A DNA stretch of 64,000 nt from Corynebacterium sp. Marseille-P4321. Its GTDB lineage: Bacteria > Actinomycetota > Actinomycetes > Mycobacteriales > Mycobacteriaceae. This document shows, in pieces, positions 56,652-64,000 of the stretch. The stretch lies in assembly GCF_903645305.1 (NCBI RefSeq), contig NZ_CAHJXO010000003.1, forward strand, positions 62,001-126,000. The letters are read 5' to 3'. Position 1 is the first letter of the stretch. The number at the start of each line of letters is the position of its first letter. A program made the translations under genes and the position numbers. The notes under the pieces are model-generated. The model searched no databases and was not told the DNA's origin. It saw only the letters and a program-made list of their open reading frames with translations.

Positions 56652-57101
56652 CTACGTAAGCGGGGTGCCCATGTTCAACACCGCGTTCTCCCAGAGCTGC
56701 CACTCTTCTTCGTTATCTTCGCGGTAGTTGCGCACGGCGCGGATGGACTGCTTGATTTCTTCCACGCTTTCGTCGTCAATGCTGCGCCCATCGCGGCCCA
56801 GGAAAATCACCGGGCCGGAGATCGCGCTCACCGGATCCTGCAGGAAGTTCGGGTTGTCGGTGGCCGCAGTGTTGCGAGCCATCGACGCCACCGGGTTCGG
56901 CGCGGCGCGATTGTCGCGCGCCTCAGGCGAGTAAAGCGCCTCGAAAATTTCGCCCTGGGTCACGAACGCCACCCGGACGTTCTCGCGCACCACGGGGCCG
57001 AGGAACTGGTTGGCGCTATCGATGTCGAAGACGATGCGGTGGTAAGTAAGGTCCGGGTTCACCAGGAACCCGAACCGCTCGCGGTCGCTGCGTGTGCTCA
57101 T
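56652..57101 (-). CDS. Hypothetical protein downstream of tsaD
   Basis: This is a 149-residue acidic soluble protein: MSTRSDRERFGFLVNPDLTY, then a beta-rich stretch and SISGPVIFLGRDGRSIDDES, ending with a helical DNEEEWQLWENAVLNMG. I recognise no family. I use the ATG at 57101 with AAAGGA 13 nt upstream; the open frame extends another 130 codons, but those are the reading of tsaD in the wrong frame and the 86-bp spacer. It is the last gene of the alr-tsaE to tsaD operon and precedes the terminator. Confidence 0.72.
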   Translation of the reverse strand: MSTRSDRERFGFLVNPDLTYHRIVFDIDSANQFLGPVVRENVRVAFVTQGEIFEALYSPEARDNRAAPNPVASMARNTAATDNPNFLQDPVSAISGPVIFLGRDGRSIDDESVEEIKQSIRAVRNYREDNEEEWQLWENAVLNMGTPLT

Positions 57102-57187
57102 GTTGTTGGCCGGTCCTTTCGCGTAGGTGGGGTTAACCACCACCAAGGTAATGCGTTCAGGGCAGCTCCGCTCGGTGAGAACCCCGG

Positions 57188-58231
57188 CTACACCAGGGGC
57201 GTTTCCACCTCGAGGGAGGTATCCGTCGCTGCGGTGAGCGGAGACGCTTCGGCCCCCTCGTGGATGAGCTGGGACGCCAGCGCCGCGATCATCACCCCGT
57301 TGTCCGTGCACAGGTTGAACCGGGGCACGCGCAACTCGATGCCGCGCTCGGCGCAACGCTGCTCCGCCAGCTCGCGCAGCCGGGAGTTCGCCGCAACGCC
57401 ACCGCCCAACAGCAGCACGTTCGCGCCGGTGTCCTCGCAGGCCATGACAGCCTTTGCGGTCAGCACGTCGCAGACGGCTTCCTGGAAGGACGCGCACACG
57501 TCGTCAAGCGCTACCGTGCGCCCCTCCCGCTCGGCCGCCTCGATGTAGCGCGCGACCGCGGTTTTCAGCCCGGAGAAGGAGAAGTTGTAGCGGTGCTCGC
57601 CGCGCAGGTCCTCGGCGCGCGACAGGGCGCGCGGGAACGCCACGGCATCCTTATCGCCGCGGGCAGCATGCTTATCGACGATCGGCCCGCCCGGATAACC
57701 CAACCCCAGCAGCCTGGATACTTTGTCGTAAGCCTCGCCTGCCGCGTCGTCAAGCGTCGTGCCCAACTCGCGCATCGGCTTGCCCACCGCATCCACCTCA
57801 AGCAGCTGCGTGTGGCCGCCGGAGACCAGCAGCGCGACCGAGTGCGGCAATTCCTCGCCCTCCAAATTCGCCACCGCGACGTGCCCGCCCAAGTGGTTCA
57901 CGCCGTAAAACGGCACGCCCCACGCCGCGGCGTAGGCCTTCGCCGCGCTGGCGCCGACAAGCAAGGCGCCCGCGAGCCCGGGGCCCACGGTGGCTGCTAC
58001 AGCGTCCGGCTTCTCAATGCCCGCGTCCGCCAGCGCCTTCTCCATCACCTGCGGCATCGCCTCCAGGTGCGCGCGCGAAGCGATCTCCGGCACCACCCCG
58101 CCGAAGCGCGCGTGCTGCTCCATGGAAGAGGCCACCACGTCGGCGAGGATGTCCATCGTGCCGTCGTCGTGAAGCTCGACGATGCCCACGCCCGTCTCGT
58201 CGCACGACGACTCGATGCCCAGCACCTTCAT
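57188..58231 (-). CDS. tsaD: tRNA N6-adenosine threonylcarbamoyltransferase TsaD
   Basis: This is the catalytic subunit for t6A37 in tRNAs that read ANN codons (formerly Gcp). The 347-residue ASKHA-fold protein has [20 protein letters not shown] at the N-terminus, the metal-binding [13 protein letters not shown] (near 113), [17 protein letters not shown] and the terminal [17 protein letters not shown]. It overlaps rimI by 4 bp. It works with TsaB and TsaE, both encoded just upstream; TsaC is not in the window. Confidence 0.96.
   Translation of the reverse strand: MKVLGIESSCDETGVGIVELHDDGTMDILADVVASSMEQHARFGGVVPEIASRAHLEAMPQVMEKALADAGIEKPDAVAATVGPGLAGALLVGASAAKAYAAAWGVPFYGVNHLGGHVAVANLEGEELPHSVALLVSGGHTQLLEVDAVGKPMRELGTTLDDAAGEAYDKVSRLLGLGYPGGPIVDKHAARGDKDAVAFPRALSRAEDLRGEHRYNFSFSGLKTAVARYIEAAEREGRTVALDDVCASFQEAVCDVLTAKAVMACEDTGANVLLLGGGVAANSRLRELAEQRCAERGIELRVPRFNLCTDNGVMIAALASQLIHEGAEASPLTAATDTSLEVETPLV
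57670..57680 (+). repeat. Iterated 11-mer, copy 19
   Basis: GCTTATCGACG in tsaD (opposite strand), read as Ile-Val-Asp-Lys-His. Confidence 0.9.
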
Positions 58232-58737
58232 GTGTTCCTCCCTGCACCTGAATCGCGCTCGGTTTTGCGCCTGCGCATCATGGAATACGCGTCTTTTCCG
58301 GAGGCCTGATAATACTGCTTGCGCGTGGCCAGGGTAAAAAACCCTAATCGCTCGTATAGCGCGATCGCCGCATGGTTGTCGGTGCGGACCTCGAGGAACA
58401 TCGGCCCGTCAAGCAGGTCGGCGGTGTGCGTGAGCTGCTCCATGAGCGCCCGTCCCAGCCCCCGGCCCTGGTAGCTCGGCGCCACGCCGATGGTGTGCAC
58501 CTCGAACTCCGGGTCGTCGCGCGGGCCCAGCATTGCCAGCGCAGCGTAGCCCGCCATTTCCGGCTCCCCGTCCGCGTCTTCGGTGTGCTCGTCGAAGGCG
58601 CCCAGGTAGAAGGTGTGGGGCTGGGCGATCTGGCCAGCCACCACGTCGCGGGACCATGGGTTGTCGCCGGCGAAGAGCACAGCTTCGAGCTTGGCGACGT
58701 CGCCCGCGTCCTTCGGCGCCAACTCCCGGAAGATCAT
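58228..58737 (-). CDS. rimI: GNAT-family N-acetyltransferase RimI
   Basis: This 169-residue GNAT enzyme carries the acetyl-CoA pyrophosphate loop [18 protein letters not shown] (about 92-110) and the terminal [19 protein letters not shown] typical of RimI, which acetylates the N-terminal residue of ribosomal protein S18 in E. coli and a broader set elsewhere. It overlaps tsaB upstream and tsaD downstream by 4 bp each, the usual actinobacterial order. Confidence 0.93.
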   Translation of the reverse strand: MIFRELAPKDAGDVAKLEAVLFAGDNPWSRDVVAGQIAQPHTFYLGAFDEHTEDADGEPEMAGYAALAMLGPRDDPEFEVHTIGVAPSYQGRGLGRALMEQLTHTADLLDGPMFLEVRTDNHAAIALYERLGFFTLATRKQYYQASGKDAYSMMRRRKTERDSGAGRNT

Positions 58738-59372
58738 CGCACCGCCGGGGAGACGTCCACCGGCTTCGGCTCCACGGCATCCGGACGCCGCAGGTACAGC
58801 GGCACGAGCGGCTCCGGCTCGGAGGATAGGTCGGCTGCGGCAACAAGCCCGGCTGGCGAGGGCGCCATGTATGTCACCTCGTTGGCTTCCACGCTGAGCT
58901 GCTCAGCGAGCTGCGGCGGCACGCTGAGCACATCGACCGGCTCGGATGCGAGATCGGCTGGCTTGCACACGTCCGGGCCGGCTGTGCGCACGCCGTTTTC
59001 GTAGCGCGCCCAGTACACCTCGCGGCGGCGCGCGTCCGTGACCACTAGGGCGGAGCCGTCCAGCCGCGCGGCTACGGCGTCGTGCGTGCACACCCCGTGG
59101 ACTGGGATGCCGAGTGCCTGGGCGAATGCCGACGCCGTCGACATGCCGACCCGCAGCCCTGTGAACGGGCCCGGGCCGCAGCCCACCACCACGGCGCCGA
59201 GGTCGCTAAACGCCACCCCCGCTTCGTCGAGCAGCCGCGTGGTCTCGGGCACCAGCGCTTCGTTGTGCGCCCTGGTGGCTACGGCCACCTCGGCGAGCGT
59301 GGTGCCTTGAGCGGTGTCCACGATGCCGACAACGAGATCCGTGGTGGCGGTGTCGATTGCAAGAACAAGCAT
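58734..59372 (-). CDS. tsaB: tRNA threonylcarbamoyladenosine biosynthesis protein TsaB
   Basis: This is the 212-residue inactive ASKHA-fold partner that dimerises with TsaD. It shows VLAIDTATTDLVVGIVDTAQG, GAVVVGCGPGPFTGLRVGMS and FAQALGIPVHGVCTHDAVA. The ATG at 59372 (MLVLAIDTAT) is chosen over one eight codons upstream because it begins the conserved strand and follows the previous gene by 5 bp. It overlaps rimI by 4 bp. Confidence 0.94.
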   Translation of the reverse strand: MLVLAIDTATTDLVVGIVDTAQGTTLAEVAVATRAHNEALVPETTRLLDEAGVAFSDLGAVVVGCGPGPFTGLRVGMSTASAFAQALGIPVHGVCTHDAVAARLDGSALVVTDARRREVYWARYENGVRTAGPDVCKPADLASEPVDVLSVPPQLAEQLSVEANEVTYMAPSPAGLVAAADLSSEPEPLVPLYLRRPDAVEPKPVDVSPAVR

Positions 59373-59377
59373 GGGGC

Positions 59378-59878
59378 CTAGCCCAGCATCAGCCACTGGC
59401 CCTGCGCCTTGCCGAACGCCATCGGTTGCTGCAGCGGAACACCCTGCAACATCGGCTGAAGGCAGATGTTCACGCGATCAAGCGGGACGGTGTCAACGTG
59501 TGGTTCCACACCTTCCGCTGCCGGGAAGAGCAGCATGTAGCCGTTGTCGCCGCTCATATCGAGCGCGTCGCTTTCCAACCCAACGGCGCCGAGCTTCATC
59601 TCGACGTACTCCTCCGGCTCACCCGGGCACACCGTGATGAAGCCGCCGTAGAGGTTTTCGTCGTACACCCGGGTCATGTCCACAAGTTCCGCAGCCACAA
59701 CACCGCCGGCCGGCTTGATCTGCTCGATGGAGCGGGTGAGCGAGTTCGTCGGGGTCACCCCAGCCTGCGCCGCCGACGGGCGCGACTGCGGGATGAAAAT
59801 GATCCCGATCAAAAGGACGATCCACAACACCGCGGCAAGCGCGATCCAACCACGTTCTCTGCTTGTCGTTTTGAGCAT
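59378..59878 (-). CDS. Hypothetical exported or membrane-anchored protein in the t6A operon
   Basis: This is a 166-residue protein with one N-terminal hydrophobic segment (GWIALAAVLWIVLLIGIIFI, residues 10-29) preceded by basic residues and not followed by a clear cleavage site, so it is probably anchored. The outside part has LVDMTRVYDENLYGGFITVC and LQPMLQGVPLQQPMAFGKAQ. I recognise no domain. It is inserted between alr-tsaE and tsaB, 10 bp after the former and 5 bp before the latter, so it is co-expressed. Confidence 0.75.
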   Translation of the reverse strand: MLKTTSRERGWIALAAVLWIVLLIGIIFIPQSRPSAAQAGVTPTNSLTRSIEQIKPAGGVVAAELVDMTRVYDENLYGGFITVCPGEPEEYVEMKLGAVGLESDALDMSGDNGYMLLFPAAEGVEPHVDTVPLDRVNICLQPMLQGVPLQQPMAFGKAQGQWLMLG

Positions 59879-59888
59879 GAGCTAGAGC

Positions 59889-61421
59889 CTACTCGCCGCC
59901 CCGACGCCACGAAATTATTCGTGCCTCGGACTCCGGGTCCTTTTGCACCATGGTCTCGCGGTCCAGGGAGACATGGATGTATCCGTCCGTGAGCTGCTCC
60001 ACCAGCCCCCCGCCCCACTCTGCGACCACCACGGCCTCGTCCAAGTCGGTGTCAAGATCGAGCGCGTCGAGTTCCGCTACCCCGCCGAGACGGTAGGCGT
60101 CCACGTGCACCAGATCCGGCCCGCCGCACGTGGAGCGGTGCTGCCGGGAGATGGTGAACGTCGGGCTAGTCACCCGCCCTTTCACCTGCAGGCCTTCCGC
60201 GATGCCCTGGGTGAATGTGGTTTTCCCGGCACCGAGGGGTCCGTCCAGGATCACCACGTCGCCAGCCTGCAACTGCGCGCCAAGTTCGCGGCCCAGCTCG
60301 CGGGTGTCGTCCGCGCCCTCGCAGATCCGCTGCCCCTCGGACGGCAGGCGGTACTCGCGGCGGGTGCGCCCGCGCGGGGCGCACACCACTTCATAGTTGA
60401 TGGTGCCGGCGGCGTCCGCGAGCGTTGTCGCCGAGTCGCCGTCTGCCCCGAAGATCACGGCCTGATCGCCTGGGAGCACGCCCTCGGTGTTCTCGCCGAG
60501 CCACACCACGATCTGGTCCATGCACACGCGACCCACCTGCGGGTAGCTGGTGCCGTTAATGGTCACGTTCACCGCGCCCTGCCAGGAGCGCTGCACGCCG
60601 TCGGCGTAGCCCGCCGGCACCACAGCGGTCCAGCCGTTTTCCGGCGCCGCCCACGTGCGCGCGTAGCTGGTGGTCTCGCCGGCGCGCAGCGGTTTGACCG
60701 CCACCACGTCGCCGACCCACGACATGGCCGGGGTGAGCTCGTGCGTGCGCCCCGCAATCGGCTCCAGGCCGTACAGGCTCACGCCCGGGCGCACCATATC
60801 GAAATGCAGATCCGGCCTGCTCAGTGTGGCCGGTGAATTCGCCAGGTGGTTGCGCGGCACCTCCAGACCTGCCGCGCGGGCAGTGGCGATGGTCTCGCGG
60901 AACTGCTCGGCCTGGGTATCGGTGTAGGCGTCAGAGGGGTCGTCGGCGACAGCCAGGTGGCTCATCAACCCGGCCACCCGCAGCTTGCCCGCGTCTTCGG
61001 CGGCCTTAGCCAGTGCGAAGGCATTCTCCCAATCCAGAGGATCGATGCCGTTGCGGTGCATGCCCGTTTCCACTTGGAGGTAGACGGTGGGCACCGGATG
61101 GGCGTCGATAAGCGCCTGCAAATGCCGCACCGACGGCGCCGCAACCTCGACGCCAAGCGGCACCTCCTCGCCTGGTTCCCACAGCCACGCGAGTACAGGC
61201 AGGTCGGTGAGTGCACGTACGCGGATAGCCTCGGCGAACGTGGCAACGCCGAACCGGTCCGCGCCGGCCGCCTCCATGACAGGCACACAGCGCTCGACGC
61301 CGTGGTTGTAGGCGTCTGCTTTCACTACGCACATCAGCTCGGCTTCACCCGCGATCCCCTTGAGCAGGCGAGTGTTTTGTGCGATGGCCTCTAAATCAAT
61401 GACAGCGCGCAGCGGGAACAT
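59889..61421 (-). CDS. alr-tsaE: Fused alanine racemase and tRNA t6A protein TsaE
   Basis: This single 510-residue frame encodes two enzymes. Residues 1 to about 358 are a complete alanine racemase with PLP-lysine in CVVKADAYNHG (Lys34), VETGMHRNGIDP, MVRPGVSLYG and VVPAGYADGVQRSW with the catalytic Tyr, ending in NYEVVCAPRGRTRREY. Residues about 360-510 are a complete TsaE, the P-loop ATPase of t6A synthesis, with Walker A LDGPLGAGKTTF, SPTFTISRQHRS and HVDAYRLGG. In most genomes these are separate adjacent genes. The ATG at 61421 is leaderless, with TAGCAT 7 nt upstream. The domains may act independently. Confidence 0.93.
   Translation of the reverse strand: MFPLRAVIDLEAIAQNTRLLKGIAGEAELMCVVKADAYNHGVERCVPVMEAAGADRFGVATFAEAIRVRALTDLPVLAWLWEPGEEVPLGVEVAAPSVRHLQALIDAHPVPTVYLQVETGMHRNGIDPLDWENAFALAKAAEDAGKLRVAGLMSHLAVADDPSDAYTDTQAEQFRETIATARAAGLEVPRNHLANSPATLSRPDLHFDMVRPGVSLYGLEPIAGRTHELTPAMSWVGDVVAVKPLRAGETTSYARTWAAPENGWTAVVPAGYADGVQRSWQGAVNVTINGTSYPQVGRVCMDQIVVWLGENTEGVLPGDQAVIFGADGDSATTLADAAGTINYEVVCAPRGRTRREYRLPSEGQRICEGADDTRELGRELGAQLQAGDVVILDGPLGAGKTTFTQGIAEGLQVKGRVTSPTFTISRQHRSTCGGPDLVHVDAYRLGGVAELDALDLDTDLDEAVVVAEWGGGLVEQLTDGYIHVSLDRETMVQKDPESEARIISWRRGGE
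61103..61113 (-). repeat. Iterated 11-mer, copy 20
   Basis: Minus-strand GCTTATCGACG in the alr part of the fusion, read as Ala-Leu-Ile-Asp-Ala. Confidence 0.9.
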
Positions 61422-61428
61422 GCGCCCA

Positions 61429-61434
61429 ATGCTA
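61429..61434 (-). promoter_or_regulatory. -10 box made from the stop codon of the membrane protein gene
   Basis: TAGCAT on the minus strand begins with the TAG stop of the upstream gene (61434-61432) and ends 7 nt before the alr-tsaE ATG. Confidence 0.5.
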
Positions 61435-62091
61435 GAGCAGGTGCGCCGCGCCCAACACGATCAGCATCACTGACACCGCCCACGTAGCAGTAAGCGTGAC
61501 CGTCTCCGGGTGGTTGCGCGCCCACTCGAACCCCCTGCCCGCTGCAGAATCCGGACGCTTGCGCACCCAGCCGACGAGCAGGGCGCTCAACGTGGGAAGC
61601 GAAAGCGCCACCGAGGCGTACAGCACAATCGAGGTGTATCGCACCGCCGCGTCGATTCCGGAGGCAGACAGTAGCGCCAACCCGCCGTAGAAGGGCATAG
61701 ACGTCGCGGACTGGATCAGGCCGAGGATGAAGCCGGTGAGCACCGTAAGCGGGCCCGGTGTGTTCAGCGAACGCAGGATACGCTGCGTGAGCGCCGAATT
61801 GTCCCCGCCCCGCAGAGCAAGGACGCCGGTCGCGACACCGGTGGCGATGAGCAGCCAGCCGAACGCGGGGCCTTCCACGAAGCGCTGCACGACCTCGCCG
61901 AGCCCGTCGAAAATAGCGAGCATGATCAGCGCCAAGGAGGCGACACCCAGCCAGTCGCCGGCGATGAGCAACGCCGTAGTTTTCGCATACCGCTTACTCG
62001 CGTTGGGCACGATGATGCCGACCGCCACGATGACGCCGATGAGCAGCAGATTCACCGAATCGATGAACGCGAGCTGCAGTGCTGGAAGCAT
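61432..62091 (-). CDS. GAP/LysE-like membrane protein
   Basis: This is a 219-residue protein with six hydrophobic helices: SVNLLLIGVIVAVGIIVP, ALLIAGDWLGVASLALIML, FGWLLIATGVATGVLAL, GPLTVLTGFILGLIQSATS, TSIVLYASVALSLPTLSALLV and LTATWAVSVMLIVLGAAHL. The topology resembles the actinobacterial GAP/LysE-type transporters, which have been linked to glycolipid or small-molecule export. No motif fixes the substrate. It ends 10 bp before alr-tsaE and may share its transcript. Confidence 0.72.
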   Translation of the reverse strand: MLPALQLAFIDSVNLLLIGVIVAVGIIVPNASKRYAKTTALLIAGDWLGVASLALIMLAIFDGLGEVVQRFVEGPAFGWLLIATGVATGVLALRGGDNSALTQRILRSLNTPGPLTVLTGFILGLIQSATSMPFYGGLALLSASGIDAAVRYTSIVLYASVALSLPTLSALLVGWVRKRPDSAAGRGFEWARNHPETVTLTATWAVSVMLIVLGAAHLL

Positions 62092-62189
62092 CTCGGATCT
62101 CCTTTTGCGGCGTGATGTGGGTCTAGTGCTCGAAGAAGTGCGGGCTGCGAGTGCGCGCCGGACTCACCCTAGCGGAGGAGGACTTGCAG

Positions 62190-62195
62190 TAGAAT
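62190..62195 (+). promoter_or_regulatory. -10 box for the hydrolase-like gene
   Basis: TAGAAT, a near-consensus -10, ends 7 nt before the GTG at 62203. Confidence 0.6.
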
Positions 62196-62202
62196 TGCCG
62201 TC

Positions 62203-63057
62203 GTGTCTGCGAAGCTTAAAAAACTGTCCGATCTGTCAAAGCGGGGCCCGCACCGCGTCATGGTGGGCGACCTGGGCTACACCGGCCTGCCCGGCAAGGT
62301 GTACACCCCGGAAGAAGGCAAGGATCTGCCCGCCATCGCCTTCGGCCACGACTGGCTGAAAGACGTTGAAGATTACCACCGCACCCTGCGCCACCTGGCC
62401 AGCTGGGGTATCGCTGTAGCGGCGCCGGACACCGAGAAGGGCTACAACCCCGACCATCGCGGGTTCGCCGCCGACTTAGAGACGTGCCTGCAAATCCTTG
62501 CGGGCGTGCGGCTGGGCAACGGCAACATTTCCATCGCCCCGTCCAAGCTAGGCATCGCAGGCCACGGCATGGGCGGCGGCGCGGCCGTGCTCGCGGCAGT
62601 GGACAACCCGAAGGTGAAGGCCGTTGCTTCGATCTTCCCCTCCAACGTGGCCCCATCCGCGGTGGAGGCGGCGCGCAACCTGTTCACCCCCGGCATGGTG
62701 GTCGGCCCCGGCGAGGACAGCGACTCGCTGTTCGACCCGGGCAACCCCGCGAAGCTGGCGTACAACTGGGCTGGCGAAGCGGTATACCGCACGGTGAAGA
62801 AGGGCGACCAGCAAGGCTTTTCCGAGGACAGTGTGGTCAAGCGCATCCTCGGCCTGGGCAAGTCCGACCGCGGCCTGCAGGAGACGGTGCGCGGCCTGAT
62901 GACCGGATACCTGCTGCACCAGCTCAACGGCGACAAAAAGTACGCCGACTTCTCCGAGCTGGACGCGGCAGGCTCCGGCGTGGAGTCGCTCACCGGCGAA
63001 AAGCTCGCCGACGCGGCGGGCCTCACCCGCGACGACGCGGGCTTCTCCCTGTTTTAG
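62203..63057 (+). CDS. Alpha/beta-hydrolase-fold protein lacking the catalytic serine
   Basis: This is a 284-residue cytoplasmic protein with the alpha/beta-hydrolase layout of the dienelactone hydrolase/PET-hydrolase-like group: KDLPAIAFGHDWLKDVEDYH (oxyanion-hole strand), GIAVAAPDTEKGYNPDHRGF, then the elbow LGIAGHGMGGGAAVLA. At the nucleophile position (residue 122) there is Gly instead of Ser, so classical esterase activity should be absent. VKAVASIFPSNVAPS follows. The start is a leaderless GTG at 62203. It overlaps the small basic protein gene on the other strand by 4 bp. Function unknown; it could bind a ligand or scaffold. Confidence 0.85.
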   Translation: MSAKLKKLSDLSKRGPHRVMVGDLGYTGLPGKVYTPEEGKDLPAIAFGHDWLKDVEDYHRTLRHLASWGIAVAAPDTEKGYNPDHRGFAADLETCLQILAGVRLGNGNISIAPSKLGIAGHGMGGGAAVLAAVDNPKVKAVASIFPSNVAPSAVEAARNLFTPGMVVGPGEDSDSLFDPGNPAKLAYNWAGEAVYRTVKKGDQQGFSEDSVVKRILGLGKSDRGLQETVRGLMTGYLLHQLNGDKKYADFSELDAAGSGVESLTGEKLADAAGLTRDDAGFSLF

Positions 63058-63341
63058 GGCTGGCTGCCCTCTTCGCGGGTAGCTCCGCCTGAACCGTGCT
63101 GCCGCGCCTGCAGCACCGCACGCACCTGGCGCTTCTGCTGCTGCGTTTTACGCGGACGCGGCAGGGAATAATCGCCGCGAGGCGGCTGGTACTGGTGGCG
63201 CGGCAACGTCTCGCGCGCAATTGCCTGCTGCTGCGCGGTGAACTCCATCTTGCGTTGCGTTTCCCGCATAACCGCCTCAAAGTCGGCCATTCGCTTCGCG
63301 GTGCGGCGCTGGTACTGCGCCGCGAACTCTGCGAAATCCAT
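63054..63341 (-). CDS. Small basic protein, function unknown
   Basis: This is a 95-residue protein with a helical N-terminus (DFAEFAAQYQRRTAKRMADFEA) and a basic, Gln-rich C-terminus (RPRKTQQQKRQVRAVLQARQ). It has no known motif, signal peptide or membrane segment. It starts 3 bp after the stop of the Pro/Ala-rich gene and is probably co-expressed with it. I recognise no family. Confidence 0.65.
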   Translation of the reverse strand: MDFAEFAAQYQRRTAKRMADFEAVMRETQRKMEFTAQQQAIARETLPRHQYQPPRGDYSLPRPRKTQQQKRQVRAVLQARQHGSGGATREEGSQP

Positions 63342-63344
63342 TTC

Positions 63345-63872
63345 CTACCACTCCCCCGTCTTCTTCACAGCCCACGGGTCCTCCGCCGGGGCGTTATTGG
63401 GCTGGGCCGCACCCTCTGCGGCCGGTGATGCTGGCGCATCCGGTGCTGCTGGCACCGCGGCGACCTGCGTGTGCGCCATCTTTTCCTGCGGTGGTGCCGG
63501 CTCCGGCACGTCTGCGAGCTCAGGCGGCGGCGCGATCACGCCCGTGCCGGTCGGCGTTGGTGCCGGGGCCGGTGGAGGCGGCGCGGGCGCGGGTGCCGGT
63601 TCGGGTGCCGGGGCCGATGCTGGTTCTGGGCACGGGCACGGCGGGCACTCCGCCGCCGAGGTGAAGCACTCCAGCGCGCCGAGCGCGGCCACGGCACCAA
63701 CGGCACCGAACGCGCCGACCATCGCGGTCGGGTCCTGCAGTACCGGCGGCACGGATGGTGGCTGGAAACCGGCTACGTTCACCTTCGCGTCGAGATGCGC
63801 ATCCAGCTTGGCGTCCACGCCGAAGTTAAACGACACCTCGAAACCCGGTGCCGACGCCGCCTGTGTGCCCAC
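63345..63872 (-). CDS. Ala/Pro-rich protein, probably the 3' part of a longer frameshifted gene
   Basis: The frame begins at GTG 63872 (MGTQAASAPGFEVSFNFGVD). It contains DAKLDAHLDAKVNVAGFQPP, a hydrophobic stretch MVGAFGAVGAVAALGALECF, and an Ala/Pro-rich tail ending PWAVKKTGEW. The frame upstream of the GTG stays open and reads HTSTTGTKLQAGAV, while the neighbouring frame ends in coding-like sequence QFEKQGQLIDGSASARTP. A 1- or 2-nt shift near 63895-63905 would join them, so the true gene probably starts beyond the window. There is no recognisable family. Confidence 0.55.
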   Translation of the reverse strand: MGTQAASAPGFEVSFNFGVDAKLDAHLDAKVNVAGFQPPSVPPVLQDPTAMVGAFGAVGAVAALGALECFTSAAECPPCPCPEPASAPAPEPAPAPAPPPPAPAPTPTGTGVIAPPPELADVPEPAPPQEKMAHTQVAAVPAAPDAPASPAAEGAAQPNNAPAEDPWAVKKTGEW

Positions 63873-63905
63873 CGCGCCCGCCTGCAGTTTGGTGCCGGTG
63901 GTGGA

Positions 63906-64000
63906 GGTGTGCGGGCGGACGCGGAGCCGTCGATAAGCTGCCCCTGCTTTTCAAACTGCACCTGCGGCGCCGGGCTATCCTGCGCCGCCTCGCTTACGCA
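63906..64000 (-). pseudogene. Upstream part of the same gene in another frame (cut by window edge)
   Basis: The minus strand from 64000 reads CVSEAAQDSPAPQVQFEKQG then QLIDGSASART without a stop and without a start. The composition resembles the downstream frame, and coding character is lost after ART. Confidence 0.4.
63928..63938 (-). repeat. Iterated 11-mer, copy 21
   Basis: Minus-strand GCTTATCGACG at the right edge, read as Gln-Leu-Ile-Asp-Gly in the upstream frame. Confidence 0.9.

Overview
The window looks like a chromosome segment of a Corynebacterium species. The evidence is the high G+C, a monomeric isocitrate dehydrogenase, metY-metX and metQ-metQ-metN-metI preceded by McbR-like half-palindromes, a WhiB-family regulator beside groES-groEL1, and a guaB / guaB3 / DUF5319 / rsdA / sigD / whiB / groEL1 / groES / tsaD / rimI / tsaB / alr gene order that matches the order I recall for corynebacteria and mycobacteria. 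I see no rRNA, tRNA, intact insertion sequence, prophage or CRISPR array. Most of the window is core chromosome. Accessory material is limited to a toxin-antitoxin pair, a MazF relic, a repeat-flanked AlbA_2 gene and gene relics upstream of metY.

Layout. 1-8 kb: upp, a small helical protein with an NlpC/P60 hydrolase, a duplicated-domain protein of unknown function, a TRIC-type channel, a D,D-carboxypeptidase, a YihY protein and trpS. 8-13 kb: a CAP-domain secreted protein, a mazF relic, a GntR-ABC-permease operon, bioB-bsaP under two BioQ-like operators, a VapBC-like pair and xth. 13-19 kb: icd, a relic-bearing spacer, metY-metX. 18-25 kb: an unknown protein, folD-DUF3017 divergent from trmL, two PH-domain membrane proteins, a DUF222-HNH nuclease. 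25-38 kb: dnaE2, the methionine ABC importer, a HAD hydrolase, a lipoprotein, a sucrase/ferredoxin-like protein, an AMIN-like lipoprotein, imuA'-imuB. 38-46 kb: the AlbA_2 islet, a large FAD/NAD(P)-binding protein, and a LuxR-type two-component system bracketed by three PspC genes, one of them frameshifted. 46-64 kb: guaA, a PAS protein, guaB3, guaB, DUF5319, rsdA-sigD, whiB, groES-groEL1, a t6A/alanine racemase operon that includes an alr-tsaE fusion, a DedA/GAP-like membrane protein, an alpha/beta-hydrolase fold lacking its serine, and the end of an unknown locus.

The most striking signal is not a gene. The exact 11-mer GCTTATCGACG (or its complement) occurs 21 times, about once per 3 kb, on both strands, in four different codon framings and also between genes. 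Chance would give far fewer than one. It behaves like a genome-wide DNA signal such as an uptake sequence, an architectural site or a modification site. I know of no assigned role for it in this genus, but I could not search.

A second theme is translation without leaders. About twenty genes have a TANNNT-like -10 box placed 6-8 nt before the start codon and no Shine-Dalgarno sequence. In three cases the -10 box contains the stop codon of the upstream gene. These boxes were used here to choose starts. At least four genes carry apparent frameshifts (CAP protein, PspC, RsdA tail, and the gene at the right edge), so read-level confirmation matters.
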